This document shows positions 51,396-60,807 of a stretch of DNA of 64,000 nucleotides, piece by piece. Position 1 is the stretch's first letter. Every line of letters starts with the position of its first letter. The DNA lies in the NCBI RefSeq assembly GCF_000046705.1, contig NC_005956.1, positions 310,001 to 374,000 on the forward strand, read 5' to 3'. The notes under the pieces are model-generated. The model made no database searches, was not told the DNA's origin, and was given only the letters and a program-made list of their open reading frames with translations. The stretch comes from Bartonella henselae str. Houston-1 (GTDB taxonomy: Bacteria; Pseudomonadota; Alphaproteobacteria; Rhizobiales; Rhizobiaceae). The position numbers and the translations under genes are program-made.

Positions 51396-51575
51396 ATTTC
51401 TCCTATAATTTTAACAGAATAATCCCATAATGCACAGAAAGACAAGGAGTTGCATTGTGATAAGAAAAATAAATTTATATTCTCTTTTATAATTTCTTTT
51501 AAAAGAAATATTTTAAAACTATCATTAGCTTTTCCTATAAAGATTAAAATCAATATCAAGGAGGGGTGAAGAAGA

Positions 51576-53003
51576 GTGCTTAATGATGCGAATAATGAAT
51601 TGAAGCGTAACCTTCAAAATCGCCATATTCAAATGATTGCTTTGGGTGGCGTTATTGGGACAGGACTTTTTTATGGATCAAAAGAAGCAATTCAATTAGC
51701 TGGTCCTTCAGCCATTTTAGCTTATCTTATCGGGGGACTTATTATATATTTCATTATGCGAATGCTTGGAGAAATGTCAGTAGAAGAACCGTCTTCAGGA
51801 GCTTTTAGTTTCTTTGCCTATAAATATTGGGGGAGATTGGCTGGTTTTATAACAGGTTGGAATTATTGGTTTCTTTATATTCTTGTGAGCATGACTGAAC
51901 TTACAGTGATAGGGTTTTACCTTGATCATTGGATTTTGATTGATCATTGGAAGTCATCCTTCATTGTTCTTTTGTTGATTACATTAGTGAACTTATTTAA
52001 TGTTCGTTTTTATGGAGAATTTGAATTTGCTTGCGCTTTAATCAAAGTTGCTGCTGTTATTAGTATGATTATTTTTGGGATTTTTCTCATTGTCACTGGA
52101 GTAGGAGGAAATCAAGCGAGTATTCATTATCTCTGGTGTCATGGCGGTTTTTTCTCTTATGGAGCAATAGGGGTTGTTTTGGCGACTTCTGTAGTAATGT
52201 TTTCTTTTGGAGGAACAGAGCTTATTGGTATTGCTGCTGGAGAGACATCTAATCCACAAAAAACAATCCCAGTAGCTATTCGTCAAGTTATGTGGAGGAT
52301 TATAATTTTTTATATTGGTTCTATCAGCGTTATTATGATAATTAGTCCATGGAATATGATTGAAAAAAACAGTAGTCCTTTTGTTACAATTTTTGAAACT
52401 TTAGGAATCCCTGCGGCTGGTCATATTTTGAATTTTGTGGTCATTATGGCTGCTATTTCTGTTTACAATAGTGGCATTTATTCTAATGGTCGTATGCTTT
52501 ATAGTTTAGCTATACAAAAAAATGCACCATATATTTTCAGTAAACTGAGTACTGCTCGTGTTCCTTATATTGCTATTCTTTTTTCATCATTCTGTACAGC
52601 GATAATCGTTGTCATTAATGCTCTTGTTCCTGATAATAGTTTTATGCGGATCATGGCTCTTGCAACTGCAGCAGCGGTTATTACTTGGGCTATCATTATT
52701 ATTGTTCATTTGAAATTTCGAAAGGCACATAAGAACAAAAAAGAAGACTTTATGTATGCATTTGGTTTATATCCTTACGCTAACTATCTTTGCCTCTGCT
52801 TTCTTGCTTTATTATTTTGCATTATGTTTGTAAGTGGCTTTGGAAAAAATGGATTAATGACTAGGCTTTTTGATATGATAGGAATAAAGATGTCTTTTCT
52901 TGAAACATATATACCTATGCAGATGCCTGATATGAGTTTGGCCGTTGTTATTATTCCTCTATGGTGTTTGTTTTTATTTTTAGGCTATAAACTTAAGCGA
53001 TAG
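51576..53003 (+). CDS. Amino-acid permease (APC superfamily, AAT family)
   Basis: A 475-residue inner-membrane transporter with 12 predicted TM helices. The start NRHIQMIALGGVIGTGLFYG is the substrate-binding signature of the AAT family (GabP, ProY, AnsP, CycA, LysP). The EPSSGAFSFFAYKYWGR segment and GGTELIGIAAGETSNP in TM6-7 fit as well. The exact amino acid cannot be deduced. It starts at GTG, about 9 bases after AAGGAGGGG. The biotin importer genes follow 41 bp downstream, possibly on the same transcript. Confidence 0.88.
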   Translation: MLNDANNELKRNLQNRHIQMIALGGVIGTGLFYGSKEAIQLAGPSAILAYLIGGLIIYFIMRMLGEMSVEEPSSGAFSFFAYKYWGRLAGFITGWNYWFLYILVSMTELTVIGFYLDHWILIDHWKSSFIVLLLITLVNLFNVRFYGEFEFACALIKVAAVISMIIFGIFLIVTGVGGNQASIHYLWCHGGFFSYGAIGVVLATSVVMFSFGGTELIGIAAGETSNPQKTIPVAIRQVMWRIIIFYIGSISVIMIISPWNMIEKNSSPFVTIFETLGIPAAGHILNFVVIMAAISVYNSGIYSNGRMLYSLAIQKNAPYIFSKLSTARVPYIAILFSSFCTAIIVVINALVPDNSFMRIMALATAAAVITWAIIIIVHLKFRKAHKNKKEDFMYAFGLYPYANYLCLCFLALLFCIMFVSGFGKNGLMTRLFDMIGIKMSFLETYIPMQMPDMSLAVVIIPLWCLFLFLGYKLKR

Positions 53004-53044
53004 CGGTAGAAAAGGTGATATAAAGGGATTGATTGGAATAAATC

Positions 53045-53725
53045 TTGGGGATTATAAAGTTTGATAAGGTGACACAAGTCTTTGGTGATTTGTATGTGTT
53101 GAGGAATATTACCGTACAGCTTACCGAAAGACGAATCGCTGTTATTGGTGCGAATGGTTCTGGAAAAAGTACATTTGTTCGTCTCATCAATGGGCTACAA
53201 TTACCCTCTCATGGTTTTGTGAGTGTTGATGGGCTTGATACCAAGAACGATGCAAAGGCAATAAAGCATAAAGTAGGATTTGTTTTCCAAAATCCTGATA
53301 ATCAAATTGTTTTACCATTAGTGGAAGAGGATTTATCTTTTGGTCTCAAAAATCTAAAACTGAGTAAAGAGGAAGTTAAGGAGCGTGTAGATGAAATTTT
53401 ACAGCGCTATGATCTTCAAAATTTTAGAAATCACGCAGTGCATTTATTAAGTGGTGGACAAAAACAACTCGTTGCGATTTCCGGTGTAGTCGCAATGAAA
53501 CCAGACTATATTATTTTTGATGAGCCAACAACATTACTTGATTTGCGAAACAAGCGTCTCATTACGCAAGTTATAGAAGAATTATCACAAACGGCAATTG
53601 TTGTATCACATGATTTGGAGTTTATCAGAAACTTTGATAGAGTATTAGTTTTTGATAAGGGGGAGATAGTTGTTGATGATATACCTTTGGTTGCTATCAA
53701 GGAATATATAAGAAGAATGTCATGA
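53045..53725 (+). CDS. bioM: Biotin ECF transporter ATPase BioM
   Basis: A 226-residue ATP-binding subunit of an energy-coupling-factor importer. Walker A is GANGSGKST, the Q-loop [10 protein letters not shown], signature LSGGQKQ and Walker [12 protein letters not shown], with an H-loop in [12 protein letters not shown] after the Q-loop is typical of EcfA/CbiO/BioM proteins. It uses a TTG start with GGA about 8 bases upstream. It overlaps bioN by 4 bp. With BioN and BioY it forms the biotin uptake complex; this tripartite bioMNY set is common in rhizobia. Confidence 0.9.
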   Translation: MGIIKFDKVTQVFGDLYVLRNITVQLTERRIAVIGANGSGKSTFVRLINGLQLPSHGFVSVDGLDTKNDAKAIKHKVGFVFQNPDNQIVLPLVEEDLSFGLKNLKLSKEEVKERVDEILQRYDLQNFRNHAVHLLSGGQKQLVAISGVVAMKPDYIIFDEPTTLLDLRNKRLITQVIEELSQTAIVVSHDLEFIRNFDRVLVFDKGEIVVDDIPLVAIKEYIRRMS

Positions 53726-54360
53726 TCGGTTTATATATTCCGCGAGATACCTTTATCCATAACTTAAAACCAGGTATTAAGTTATTATTTCTTACGGTGT
53801 GTGGAACTACTATATTAATGGTTTCATCTATACCTATTTTGGTACTACTTTTATTGTTCGTAATCTTATTCTACAAAATTGCCAAGATTCCTTTTGGCAC
53901 TGTTATAAAGCAGTTTAAATCGATGGGGTTGTTTTTAGCCCTTATATTTGTATTTCAAGCTATTTTTGTTAATTGGCTTATAGGTATTGAGGTTATATTA
54001 CACCTTATTATTCTTTTTTCTTTATCATCACTTGTTTCATTCACAACAAGAGTTTCAGACATGGTAGCTTCGATTGAAGTAGGGCTTCAGCCCTTTCGTC
54101 GCTTTGGTATAAATCCATCACAATTGAGTATGGTTATCTCTATGTCTATCAGATTTATTCCTCTTTTGAGTGAAAAGTTCAATGAAGTACGTGAAGCACA
54201 ACGAGCACGCGGATTTAATACAAATATTGCAACTCTTGCAATACCTTTAATTATACGAACTATAAGAATGGCTTCAGAAGTTGCTGAGGCATTGGAGGCA
54301 CGTTCTTATAATGCTGATACTGTTGATACAATAGCTAGCGATAACATAAATCTCTCATAA
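53722..54360 (+). CDS. bioN: Biotin ECF transporter transmembrane protein BioN
   Basis: A 212-residue T-component (EcfT family) of the biotin importer: N-terminal membrane helices, then a cytoplasmic helical domain with two coupling motifs of the Ala-Arg-Gly type, REAQRARGF and EALEARSYN, which contact the ATPase BioM. Its ATG overlaps the bioM stop (ATGA) and bioY starts 13 bp after its stop. The length is normal for BioN. Confidence 0.9.
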   Translation: MIGLYIPRDTFIHNLKPGIKLLFLTVCGTTILMVSSIPILVLLLLFVILFYKIAKIPFGTVIKQFKSMGLFLALIFVFQAIFVNWLIGIEVILHLIILFSLSSLVSFTTRVSDMVASIEVGLQPFRRFGINPSQLSMVISMSIRFIPLLSEKFNEVREAQRARGFNTNIATLAIPLIIRTIRMASEVAEALEARSYNADTVDTIASDNINLS

Positions 54361-54373
54361 AAAGGATTATCAA

Positions 54374-54928
54374 ATGAATACAAAAGATTTAACCTATATT
54401 GCTTTATTTGCCGCTATTTACGCCGTTTTGAGTTTTTTTCCTCCTATTTCCCTCCCTTTTCTTCTTGGGGTTCCTATTACAGCGCAATCTATGGGGCCGA
54501 TGTTAGCAGGATCTATACTTGGTGCAAAAAGAGGAGCCTTAGCATCGCTGCTTTTCCTTGTTCTTGTTGCTATTGGACTTCCTTTATTGCCTGGTGGTCG
54601 TGGTGGGATCGGAGTCTTTTCAGGAGCTTCTGGTGGTTATCTAATAGGTTTTCCATTTGCTGCATTTTTTATTGGCTTTATGGTTGAATTATTTTGGCAG
54701 CGGTTAAATTTTATAACATTAATTGTGATAAATGCTCTAGGTGGTATAGGGGTGGTCTATGCTTTTGGAATACCATGGACGGCATATATAACTAAAATCT
54801 CTTTATTGAAGGTTTTAGTGGCTTCTTCAGGTTTTCTGATCGGTGGTTGTTTAAAAGTGCTCATTGCCTCCTTTGTTGCACTTACCGTTAAAAAATCTGT
54901 TCCTCTTATTTCATCAAAGGAAGAATAA
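54374..54928 (+). CDS. bioY: Biotin ECF transporter substrate-binding protein BioY
   Basis: A 184-residue membrane S-component that binds biotin, with about six TM segments. Diagnostic stretches are LPFLLGVPITAQSMGPMLAG, LLFLVLVAIGLPLLPGGRGG and SGGYLIGFPFAAFFIG, which match the BioY family. It is the third gene of bioMNY, ahead of a strong terminator. The organism therefore depends on, or supplements itself with, external biotin (inference). No bio synthesis genes are in the window. Confidence 0.93.
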   Translation: MNTKDLTYIALFAAIYAVLSFFPPISLPFLLGVPITAQSMGPMLAGSILGAKRGALASLLFLVLVAIGLPLLPGGRGGIGVFSGASGGYLIGFPFAAFFIGFMVELFWQRLNFITLIVINALGGIGVVYAFGIPWTAYITKISLLKVLVASSGFLIGGCLKVLIASFVALTVKKSVPLISSKEE

Positions 54929-54985
54929 TTCTTTTACTTTGAATGAAATTTTGTATTGCGGTAACATGTGAAGATAAAAAAAGAT

Positions 54986-55013
54986 AACAGGATAAAGTTC
55001 TTTATCCTGTTTC
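54986..55013 (+). terminator. Rho-independent terminator of bioMNY
   Basis: AACAGGATAAA pairs perfectly with TTTATCCTGTT across GTTC (11 bp) and is followed by TCTTT. A-rich bases on the left mean it could also act on the other strand. Confidence 0.8.
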
Positions 55014-55497
55014 TTTGTGCTGTGGTGGAGAGAAGATATGAAGGATAAAAGAAGCTTATTGTATTTTATTGAAGTGATTACCTCAAAAAGAAGTGTTGTA
55101 CAATTCATATCTATTATTAATTCAGAGATATGAAAAGCATAAAAATGGCAATTGATAAGCAGTTTAGTTTATTTTTAGCTGAATTAGGAATAATAGTATT
55201 ATTAAAAATTCAGGTGACATTTTAAAGATACAACATGAAGAATGTTATTCTTTTGTGAGAAAATTTTACAAGCTTTTTGTTAAAATTAGAAAGTAAAAAT
55301 TAGTACTCTGGTCGTATTTTTGTTTCAAAAATAGGAGTGAGTAATTTAATCTATAATTTCATAGAATTTAATAGTGTTTAAATATAGAATTCTATTATTT
55401 TTGCAATTATATCATTTCCAGTGTATATTAAAAAAATGTTGTTAATATTAAACTCATCATAGATTATTAAAGAAGATTATTTATGTAAAGGAAAGCT
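55014..55497. other. Intergenic stretch
   Basis: AT-rich; a short minus-strand frame runs through the bioY terminator and is not credible. No gene is supported. Confidence 0.4.
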
Positions 55498-55740
55498 ATG
55501 AATATAAAGTTTTTCTTTGTGGTATGCACTATTTTTTCATGTCTTTCCTCTTTTGTAAAAGAAACTGATCGTATAGTTCTTCAAGAAGAAATACCTGTTA
55601 TTATTACTTATAATTTTTCTAAGAAAGACTTGTTTTTTGGTGAACAGGTTAATCCTTTATTAAATAAATTTATCCTACCTACTCATCCGGGTAATCATAC
55701 TGTATTTTGGAAAAATGTAGCATTTTTTTTCAGAAAGTAA
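55498..55740 (+). CDS. Short exported protein, probable truncated Hbp/Omp25 relative
   Basis: 80 residues with a good Shine-Dalgarno (AAAGGA, 5 bases from the ATG) and a signal-like N-terminus (MNIKFFFVVCTIFSCLSSFV). The order MNIK, IVLQEEIPVIITYNFS and then FFGEQVNPLLNK mirrors the start of Hbp proteins (MNIK, VIVPHEVAPTVISAPAFS, FYIGGQVGNFSSK). It then stops, with no barrel. It is either a diverged, truncated Hbp/Omp25-family gene or a coincidence of a short export signal; I favour the first. Probably not functional as a porin. Confidence 0.5.
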   Translation: MNIKFFFVVCTIFSCLSSFVKETDRIVLQEEIPVIITYNFSKKDLFFGEQVNPLLNKFILPTHPGNHTVFWKNVAFFFRK

Positions 55741-57120
55741 GATGCGTGTACCCTAATTTAGGGCTATATTTATACTCACTCTTCTCTATTTTTCATATTT
55801 CGGTAGAAGGAAATAGATTATAGAATGTTCTTTAGCTTGGTTTTTACAGCAAAAGCAATAAATATGCTTGAGTGAGTTCAAGTTTTGTTGGAAGAACAAC
55901 ATTATCAGGCAAGAGATTAGAGATTGCAAACGTATAAGTAAAGAAATCAAGGGTGTTTACAATGTAAATATCTAGTGTCTTTTTTCCAAGGTGATAGAAT
56001 TGTTTTTTTTAACCAATCATAGACATATTTTATTGCATGTACTTAACATTAGAGAATAGGGGTGCAAACACTTTGCCTTATCGTTAATGTTTATTTGCTT
56101 CACTAGCGAATTTTCAAACTGTTCAAATATATCTCTCGTAGAATAAACTTTAAAGAGCATTTTTTTCAATTGTGATGATGATTTAAATTTGCTGATTAAC
56201 AAAAATTTCCGAGAATTGAAGTTACTTTCTGAGGTTATATTGATTATAGATCTCAAAAAAAATCCCCATGTAGATTTCTGATCTTGGGCATTGAACTTCA
56301 ATTAACATGTATTTATCAATAGGTCCATCAGGGTTTACTGCGGCTATTTGTATTGTGGGGTGTTGAGTGGATTCGGCCTTTATTACATTGACGTCATGAA
56401 TGAAGCTATACTTTTGCAAGGCATTATTTTCATTCTCAATTCCTCATCACATAACTCTGGTTTCATAGTAAGAATTTATTTTTCCTGTTTGCTCTGTAAT
56501 AAGCTTATTTTGTAGTCTTCATAATTTGTTTGTAGGAAATCCTTTTGCTGTTTTACTGAGTACGTTGTAAATATTTGATGCGATAACTTTTCCTAAGTGA
56601 GTTTGAAACTACTCTGCTGTTATTTGTTCCATCTCACGCTACCATTTTTCATTCTTGTTGTTTTACGCATATGGGATATTTTGAATATGAATATATTCGG
56701 CATTTTGTATAGGAACTTCTATTTATTCTTGCTGTGGTAAAAGAGAGTTGTGCTCATTCTCTTTGCATATTTTTCTTTTTTCCAAATCTTCTAAAACCAT
56801 TTATATTTGTTTATGAGATATTTCTGTTAGACCTTTTACTTTTACAAAAGAAAATATCTTTTCTTCTGCTGTTTATGTTTTGTCCATTAATTTTTTGATT
56901 TGTTCAAGAATGTCATAAGAAACTATTTTATCTTGTGTGTAGCAGTTTTCTTCATTGATCTGTGTAGTTTGACCTTCTTTATAAATGTCTGAAAGCCTGA
57001 AAGCATAGAGAGTGCACATTATAGTTGTTTTATGACACAATATGTGCGCTGGATATTTTTGCCAAGTGTCTTTTTTGTGGGTAGTATTTGTTTAAATATT
57101 CAGTGATCTCTATAGGGTCT
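55741..57120. other. Decayed stretch at the left of the prophage remnant
   Basis: Mostly broken minus-strand coding sequence. The clearest part is a frame at 56222-56419 (ALQKYSFIHDVNVIKAES ... DGPIDKYMLIEVQC) continued out of frame at 56017-56301. Other minus-strand fragments lie around 56880-57000. I could not name a family; the context suggests phage or plasmid origin. Confidence 0.4.
56017..56440 (-). pseudogene. Broken hypothetical ORF (possible phage/plasmid gene)
   Basis: Two overlapping minus-strand frames: NENNALQKYSFIHDVNVI to RSEIYMGIFFEIYNQYN, then NITSESNFNSRKFLLISKF in another frame. A frameshift at about 56230 would join them into a protein of about 130 residues. Family not recognised. 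Confidence 0.4.
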
Positions 57121-57540
57121 TTAATATTTTTCAGACAGATATATAGCACATTTGATAGCAATGAGATTACCATTATTATCGAGTTGATCTTGAAAGTCTA
57201 CATCATCAAATTTAGGGTTTGATTTAATGATCCAGCCGTTGATAGAAATCACAGAGATAATACCATCGCCTCTTTTAGGACGTGCGTAAATTTTAAAGTG
57301 ATGATTATCAAGTTTGATCTGTTTATATTTCTGATTTTGTAAACCCTTTTTTTGTCACCTTCTTGTTTTGTAAAAATGAGATGCACATTCTCTCTCAGGT
57401 TATGTTTTGCAATATAATCATTGAAATCAAGTGGAAAAATCTTGTGATGTTTATAACCACCTATTATGCAGTGCATGGGCATTGACCATTTGAACGTAAC
57501 CCGTTTTGCCTTTCACTTCATTCCCTTTATTACTGTTCAT
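57121..57540 (-). pseudogene. Frameshifted conserved hypothetical gene
   Basis: From an ATG at 57540 (MNSNKGNEVKGKTGYVQMVN) the frame stops at a TAA after 29 codons, resumes in another frame (HKIFPLDFNDYIAKHNLREN ... LIFTKQEGDKK), and shifts once more at a T-run to end KYKQIKLDNHHFKIYARPKR ... INGWIIKS ... YLSEKY. Together about 140 codons with two frameshifts. The pieces are clean and protein-like, so decay is recent. The family is unknown to me. Confidence 0.55.
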
Positions 57541-58360
57541 AGGTTTAGTCTTATCGATTATAATGGGAGAAGGGAGGCTTTTAAAAACGCTTTGAATAAA
57601 CTTGAATAGTTTGGAATGACATCATAAAAGCACAGACGGTTTTGCTCTTTTTAAGTGCCACAAATTTTATCATCATACTGTTTTTTATTCTATATCATCT
57701 AAAAAAATAAATGCTGTGCTACTTTTTGTATATGATGTGCTGTAGTATGTGATATTTTTAGTTTCCTCACGGTACATTACTAAGAAAATTGCATAAGAGT
57801 TTATAGAAATTGGTTTGCCCAAAATTGTCCTTTCTATTGGTACCAGTTAATTCTTAGGATATGAAATTTTATGAAAGTGGAGGTTAATTATGGATAAAGC
57901 AATGTTAGAAGAATTTTACAATTATGGAGATAAAAAAGTGAGGGCACCTATTATTTTTTGTCTGAAGAATAGGAATTCTCAAGAATCATTAAAACAGCTT
58001 TCTGAATTTTAGGCTTTGCTTTATAATAGAGGTCGAATAAACTGTTCAGATTCTTTCATTAAAAAAGGGGGGGATTTCACCAAAAAATTAAATAATCTCT
58101 ATTAATTCACCTGCTCTTATTGATCTTTTTGTATATGAAGCATTTAACATACTAGTTAAAGTATATAGCAACACTCCTAAATGGTTGGGGAGCATTTTCT
58201 TACTATCATGCCCATTTTTAGTTAATTGCTCATTAAGCCATGCCTTTTAAATGAAAAATCAATCAAAAATATGAAATTTCCTCATTATAAGAAAAAAACC
58301 TGCGTATAATAAAAATATTTAGGTGGTTTTGTTAATTTTTCAGGTATTTTATAGAAATAT
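57541..58360. other. Intergenic/decayed stretch
   Basis: Contains a 40-codon frame at 57890-58012 with a strong Shine-Dalgarno (GGAGGT) reading MDKAMLEEFYNYGDKK then VRAPIIFCLKNRNS, probably a truncated gene. The rest has no supported feature. Confidence 0.4.
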
Positions 58361-58902
58361 AAAGGTACTGTTTATCGCGTCACGTATTCTAAAGAAAAAG
58401 ATAACTCTAACGGATTATCCCCGTCGACTTATCAAACACAATTATTAAACTATGCACGTGCAAATGGGATAGATTTGTGCTCTTGCGATTTCTTTTATCC
58501 TCCTAAATGTTTGCAGTTGTTAATGCAAGAGGGACAAACCCGGAATGTCGAAATTTGTAAAAATTCTAGTATTGGTAGCGCGTATGAAACTTTATCTCCT
58601 TAAGGATATGATCTTGGCTGTAGAAAAAATATGAATTCGTCAGCGATGGTGAATGTCTATTTAATAGGCGCAGGCTGTATCGTATCAGTACACTAGAAAA
58701 CTTTGATGATATTATGGCCGATGATTTAGGCGGCTTTATAGAAAAATAAGACAACTTAAATCATAAAGATGATTTTGGGGGTAATAGCTTTGCTACGGTT
58801 TCTGGAAATGCCAAGTCTTTAAATATGCCACCATATAACAACGCGCAGATTTTTGGCAATGCTTGTAGTTTACGGGCATGTCAAGATGCGAAGTATCGCT
58901 AA
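58361..58902 (+). pseudogene. Phage protein fragments, including a hexapeptide-repeat (YGNA-type) protein
   Basis: The first open segment reads KGTVYRVTYSKEKDNSNGLS ... DLCSCDFFYPPKCLQ (unassigned). A second, in another frame, reads RRLYRISTLENFDDIMADDL then GGFIEK, followed after a stop by NLNHKDDFGGNSFATVSGNA ... NNAQIFGNACS. The latter is the start of a phage protein family with left-handed-helix 'GNAxVxGNA' repeats (L-x-x-F-x-D-I-x-x-x-D-L-G-G-x-I-E-K). Stops and frameshifts break it. Confidence 0.6.
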
Positions 58903-58963
58903 AATTTATGGCAATGCTGTTGCGCTTACCTATAAATAATTTCGCTATGACAACAAAGTTTAC

Positions 58964-59421
58964 ATGAATAAAGAAGCCCATAAGAATGGTGATGGCAAAA
59001 CGCGTATAGAGTTTATACCGTCGTTAGCCTTGATTAGAAATGGAGGTAGAGGAGGACATGATGCCTCTGGTAACTGGAGTAGTCGTGGCAGCTGGGGGGC
59101 AGTGGTGGTTATTGGTGGTACCAGTGTTTATGGAGGCGGCGGTGGCGGCGGTTTTGGCGGAAGCGGTAATGATGGTAAGAATGGCAGAGCAGTTAATGGC
59201 ACTGGTGGACGCGGTGGAAACAGTATTTTGGCGGTGGCGGTGGAAGAGGTGGCCACGATAGTGGAGTGGGTGAAGGCGAGGGGGGAAATAGTATGTGGGT
59301 TGGCAAAGGTAGTTATGGTGGTCACGGCGGTGGCGGTAGATATTTCCCTGGTAAAGATGCAACAGCCTCATCAAGCGGCGATGGCGGTGACGGAGCAGTA
59401 CTTATAAAGGTATATTTATAG
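58964..59421 (+). pseudogene. Glycine-rich phage tail-fibre C-terminus, frameshifted
   Basis: The frame from 58964 gives a Gly-rich stretch (GGGGGGGFGGSGNDGKNG, GGRGGNS), then turns into nonsense at about 59228. Shifting one base restores FGGGGGRGGHDSGVGE ... GGGRYFPGKDATASS and the typical tail-fibre ending GDGGDGAVLIKVYL with TAG at 59419-59421. So one indel around 59228-59235 broke the gene. Glycine-rich tips of this kind end many receptor-binding tail fibres. The endolysin follows 14 bp later. Confidence 0.65.
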
Positions 59422-59435
59422 GATGGAATAAAGCA

Positions 59436-60100
59436 ATGGCACGGAAAATAAGTGAAGACTGTTTATACTGTTTAAAAAAGTGGGAAGGTTTACGATTACA
59501 GGCTTATCAAGATGTCTCTGGAGTTTGGACTATTGGCTATGGACATACGGGGAAAGCTGGTAAACCAACAGTTATTGAAAGCATGATGATTACAGAAAAA
59601 AAGCTGAAACCATGCTTGTAGCAGATTTGCGGCAATATGAACAAGCTGTAGAAAAAACGGTTTATATTGACTTAAGTGATGAGCAATTTGGTGCTCTTGT
59701 TTCCTTTTATTATAATATAGGGATCTTAGCTTTTCAAAATTCTACATTACTTAAAAAACTCAACCAAGGCGATTATAAAGCGGTACCTGCCGAATTACAA
59801 AAATGGACCAAAGTAGGTGGAAAACGTTTACAAGATCTCGTACACCGTCGTGCAGTAGAGGCATGGTTGTGGGCGAAAGGCGCGTTTGTTTCCTCCAACT
59901 ATCAAACGGTAGAAAAAAAGCATGCAACAGGGCTTTTCAAAGCATAAGCCCTTGCACCAGTCATTGGATCTTTCTCAGGTTTTAGTGGTTTTTTAGCTGG
60001 CAATGGTCCCATCCAATGCGCTTTCGCTGCTATTATGGTTTTAGCAGCGGGTGCTGGTATTTTCTTTGTTGCTAAGCGCTTTCAGGAGTACTGTTTATGA
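59436..60100 (+). pseudogene. Phage endolysin (GH24 lysozyme) with C-terminal membrane segment, broken twice
   Basis: T4-type lysozyme: KKWEGLRLQAYQDVSG then VWTIGYGHTGK carries the expected Glu-Asp-Thr catalytic set. At a run of A (about 59597-59604) the frame shifts; the next frame continues AETMLVADLRQYEQAVEKTV ... DEQFGALVSFYYNIG, ending RRAVEAWLWAKGAF ... ATGLFKA at a TAA (59945-59947). In the same frame the sequence continues ALAPVIGSFSGFSGFLAG and IMVLAAGAGIFFVAKRF to a TGA at 60098-60100, a membrane segment that must once have been its C-terminus. The original stop overlaps the next gene as ATGA. Confidence 0.8.
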
Positions 60101-60324
60101 TCTTATGGATGAAAAAAAATCTGATGCTAACAGGTGCGGTTTTAGCCGCTTTTTTTATAGTTTTAGCCAAAGCTTTCACTCTTGGAAAAAAGGCTGAACA
60201 GCAAAAGCAAACAGAAAATATTTTAAAGACAATAACAGCACGGTTTGAGGTGGAAAATGAAGTTAACAAAAAAACTGATGTTGATGTGCGTGTTGCTCTC
60301 TCTGACTGGTTGCGGGATCCATAA
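60097..60324 (+). CDS. Rz-like inner-membrane spanin
   Basis: 75 residues: one N-terminal TM segment (MLTGAVLAAFFIVLAKAF) followed by a charged, probably coiled-coil periplasmic part (GKKAEQQKQTENILKTITAR). This is the layout of phage Rz (i-spanin), which joins with an outer-membrane lipoprotein to fuse the membranes at the end of lysis. Its ATG overlaps the original endolysin stop, and the Rz1-like lipoprotein gene is embedded in its 3' half in another frame. Identification rests on topology and context. Confidence 0.65.
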   Translation: MILWMKKNLMLTGAVLAAFFIVLAKAFTLGKKAEQQKQTENILKTITARFEVENEVNKKTDVDVRVALSDWLRDP

Positions 60325-60475
60325 ATATGCTTCTTCTTGTGTTGGTTGGTTGCCCATTTATTTAAATCAGCAAGATCTGAACGTGATCAGTTCAAACTTA
60401 GCAAGAGAGATCTTAAAACATAATAAGCAGGGAGAACGCTTGTGTGGGTGGAAACATGGTAAGAAAAAAAGCTGA
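60257..60475 (+). CDS. Rz1-like outer-membrane lipoprotein spanin
   Basis: 72 residues from the ATG at 60257 (GAGG upstream), starting inside the Rz-like gene in another frame. MKLTKKLMLMCVLLSLTGC is a lipoprotein signal with lipobox LTGC. The mature part is short, with WLPIYLNQQDLNVIS and a C-terminal Cys in LCGW. The nested position is the classic Rz/Rz1 arrangement. Similar short 'C-x-W-x-P-I' proteins sit in lysis modules of other alphaproteobacterial prophages (from memory). The 3' end overlaps the next ORF. Confidence 0.6.
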   Translation: MKLTKKLMLMCVLLSLTGCGIHKYASSCVGWLPIYLNQQDLNVISSNLAREILKHNKQGERLCGWKHGKKKS

Positions 60476-60674
60476 AAAACACACAGAGCTCACAGAAGCA
60501 GAAAAAGTAATGCTTCAAGAAATGATCATTACCTACCAAAGTGTGAAAGTAATGTCTAGCTTTATGAAGTGGAGTGCATTTTTTCTTTTTTTGCTTATCC
60601 TCGATTTTGCCCGCCTCATAGATGCGATAGATGATGTCATTGCACATTTAAAGCAGTTGTTTTCAAAAAATTAG
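60456..60674 (+). CDS. Small phage membrane protein (holin-like or lysis-associated)
   Basis: 72 residues from the ATG at 60456 (GGTGGA upstream). The N-terminal part is charged (RKKAEKHTELTEAEKVMLQE), followed by one TM segment (WSAFFLFLLILDFARLIDAI) near residues 42-60. It overlaps the Rz1-like gene by 20 bp. Small one-TM proteins like this lie in lysis cassettes of rhizobial prophages. A holin role is possible but unproven; the TM is C-terminal rather than N-terminal. Confidence 0.55.
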   Translation: MVRKKAEKHTELTEAEKVMLQEMIITYQSVKVMSSFMKWSAFFLFLLILDFARLIDAIDDVIAHLKQLFSKN

Positions 60675-60739
60675 CTCCCCAAAATCTTTTACAAAAGCTC
60701 TCAAAAAAACACCTCAAAAGAAGTTCTGATTCGTAATAA

Positions 60740-60770
60740 TTGAGAAAATCTCAAAAATATTTGCTAGAAT
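60740..60770 (+). promoter_or_regulatory. Palindromic operator with overlapping promoter ahead of the XRE gene
   Basis: TTGAGA-AAA-TCTCAA (60740-60754) is a perfect inverted repeat of the type bound by phage repressors. Its left arm could be a -35 (TTGAGA), with TAGAAT at 60765-60770 as -10, though the 19-base spacer is long. This suggests autoregulation of the XRE regulator. Confidence 0.45.
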
Positions 60771-60807
60771 CACAAGAGATATTTCTTCTTTTAACAGGAC
60801 TTTCTAG

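Noticed and set aside
59024..59374. Minus-strand His/Thr-rich frame in the tail-fibre region
   Set aside because: An antisense artefact of the glycine-rich codons of the tail fibre.
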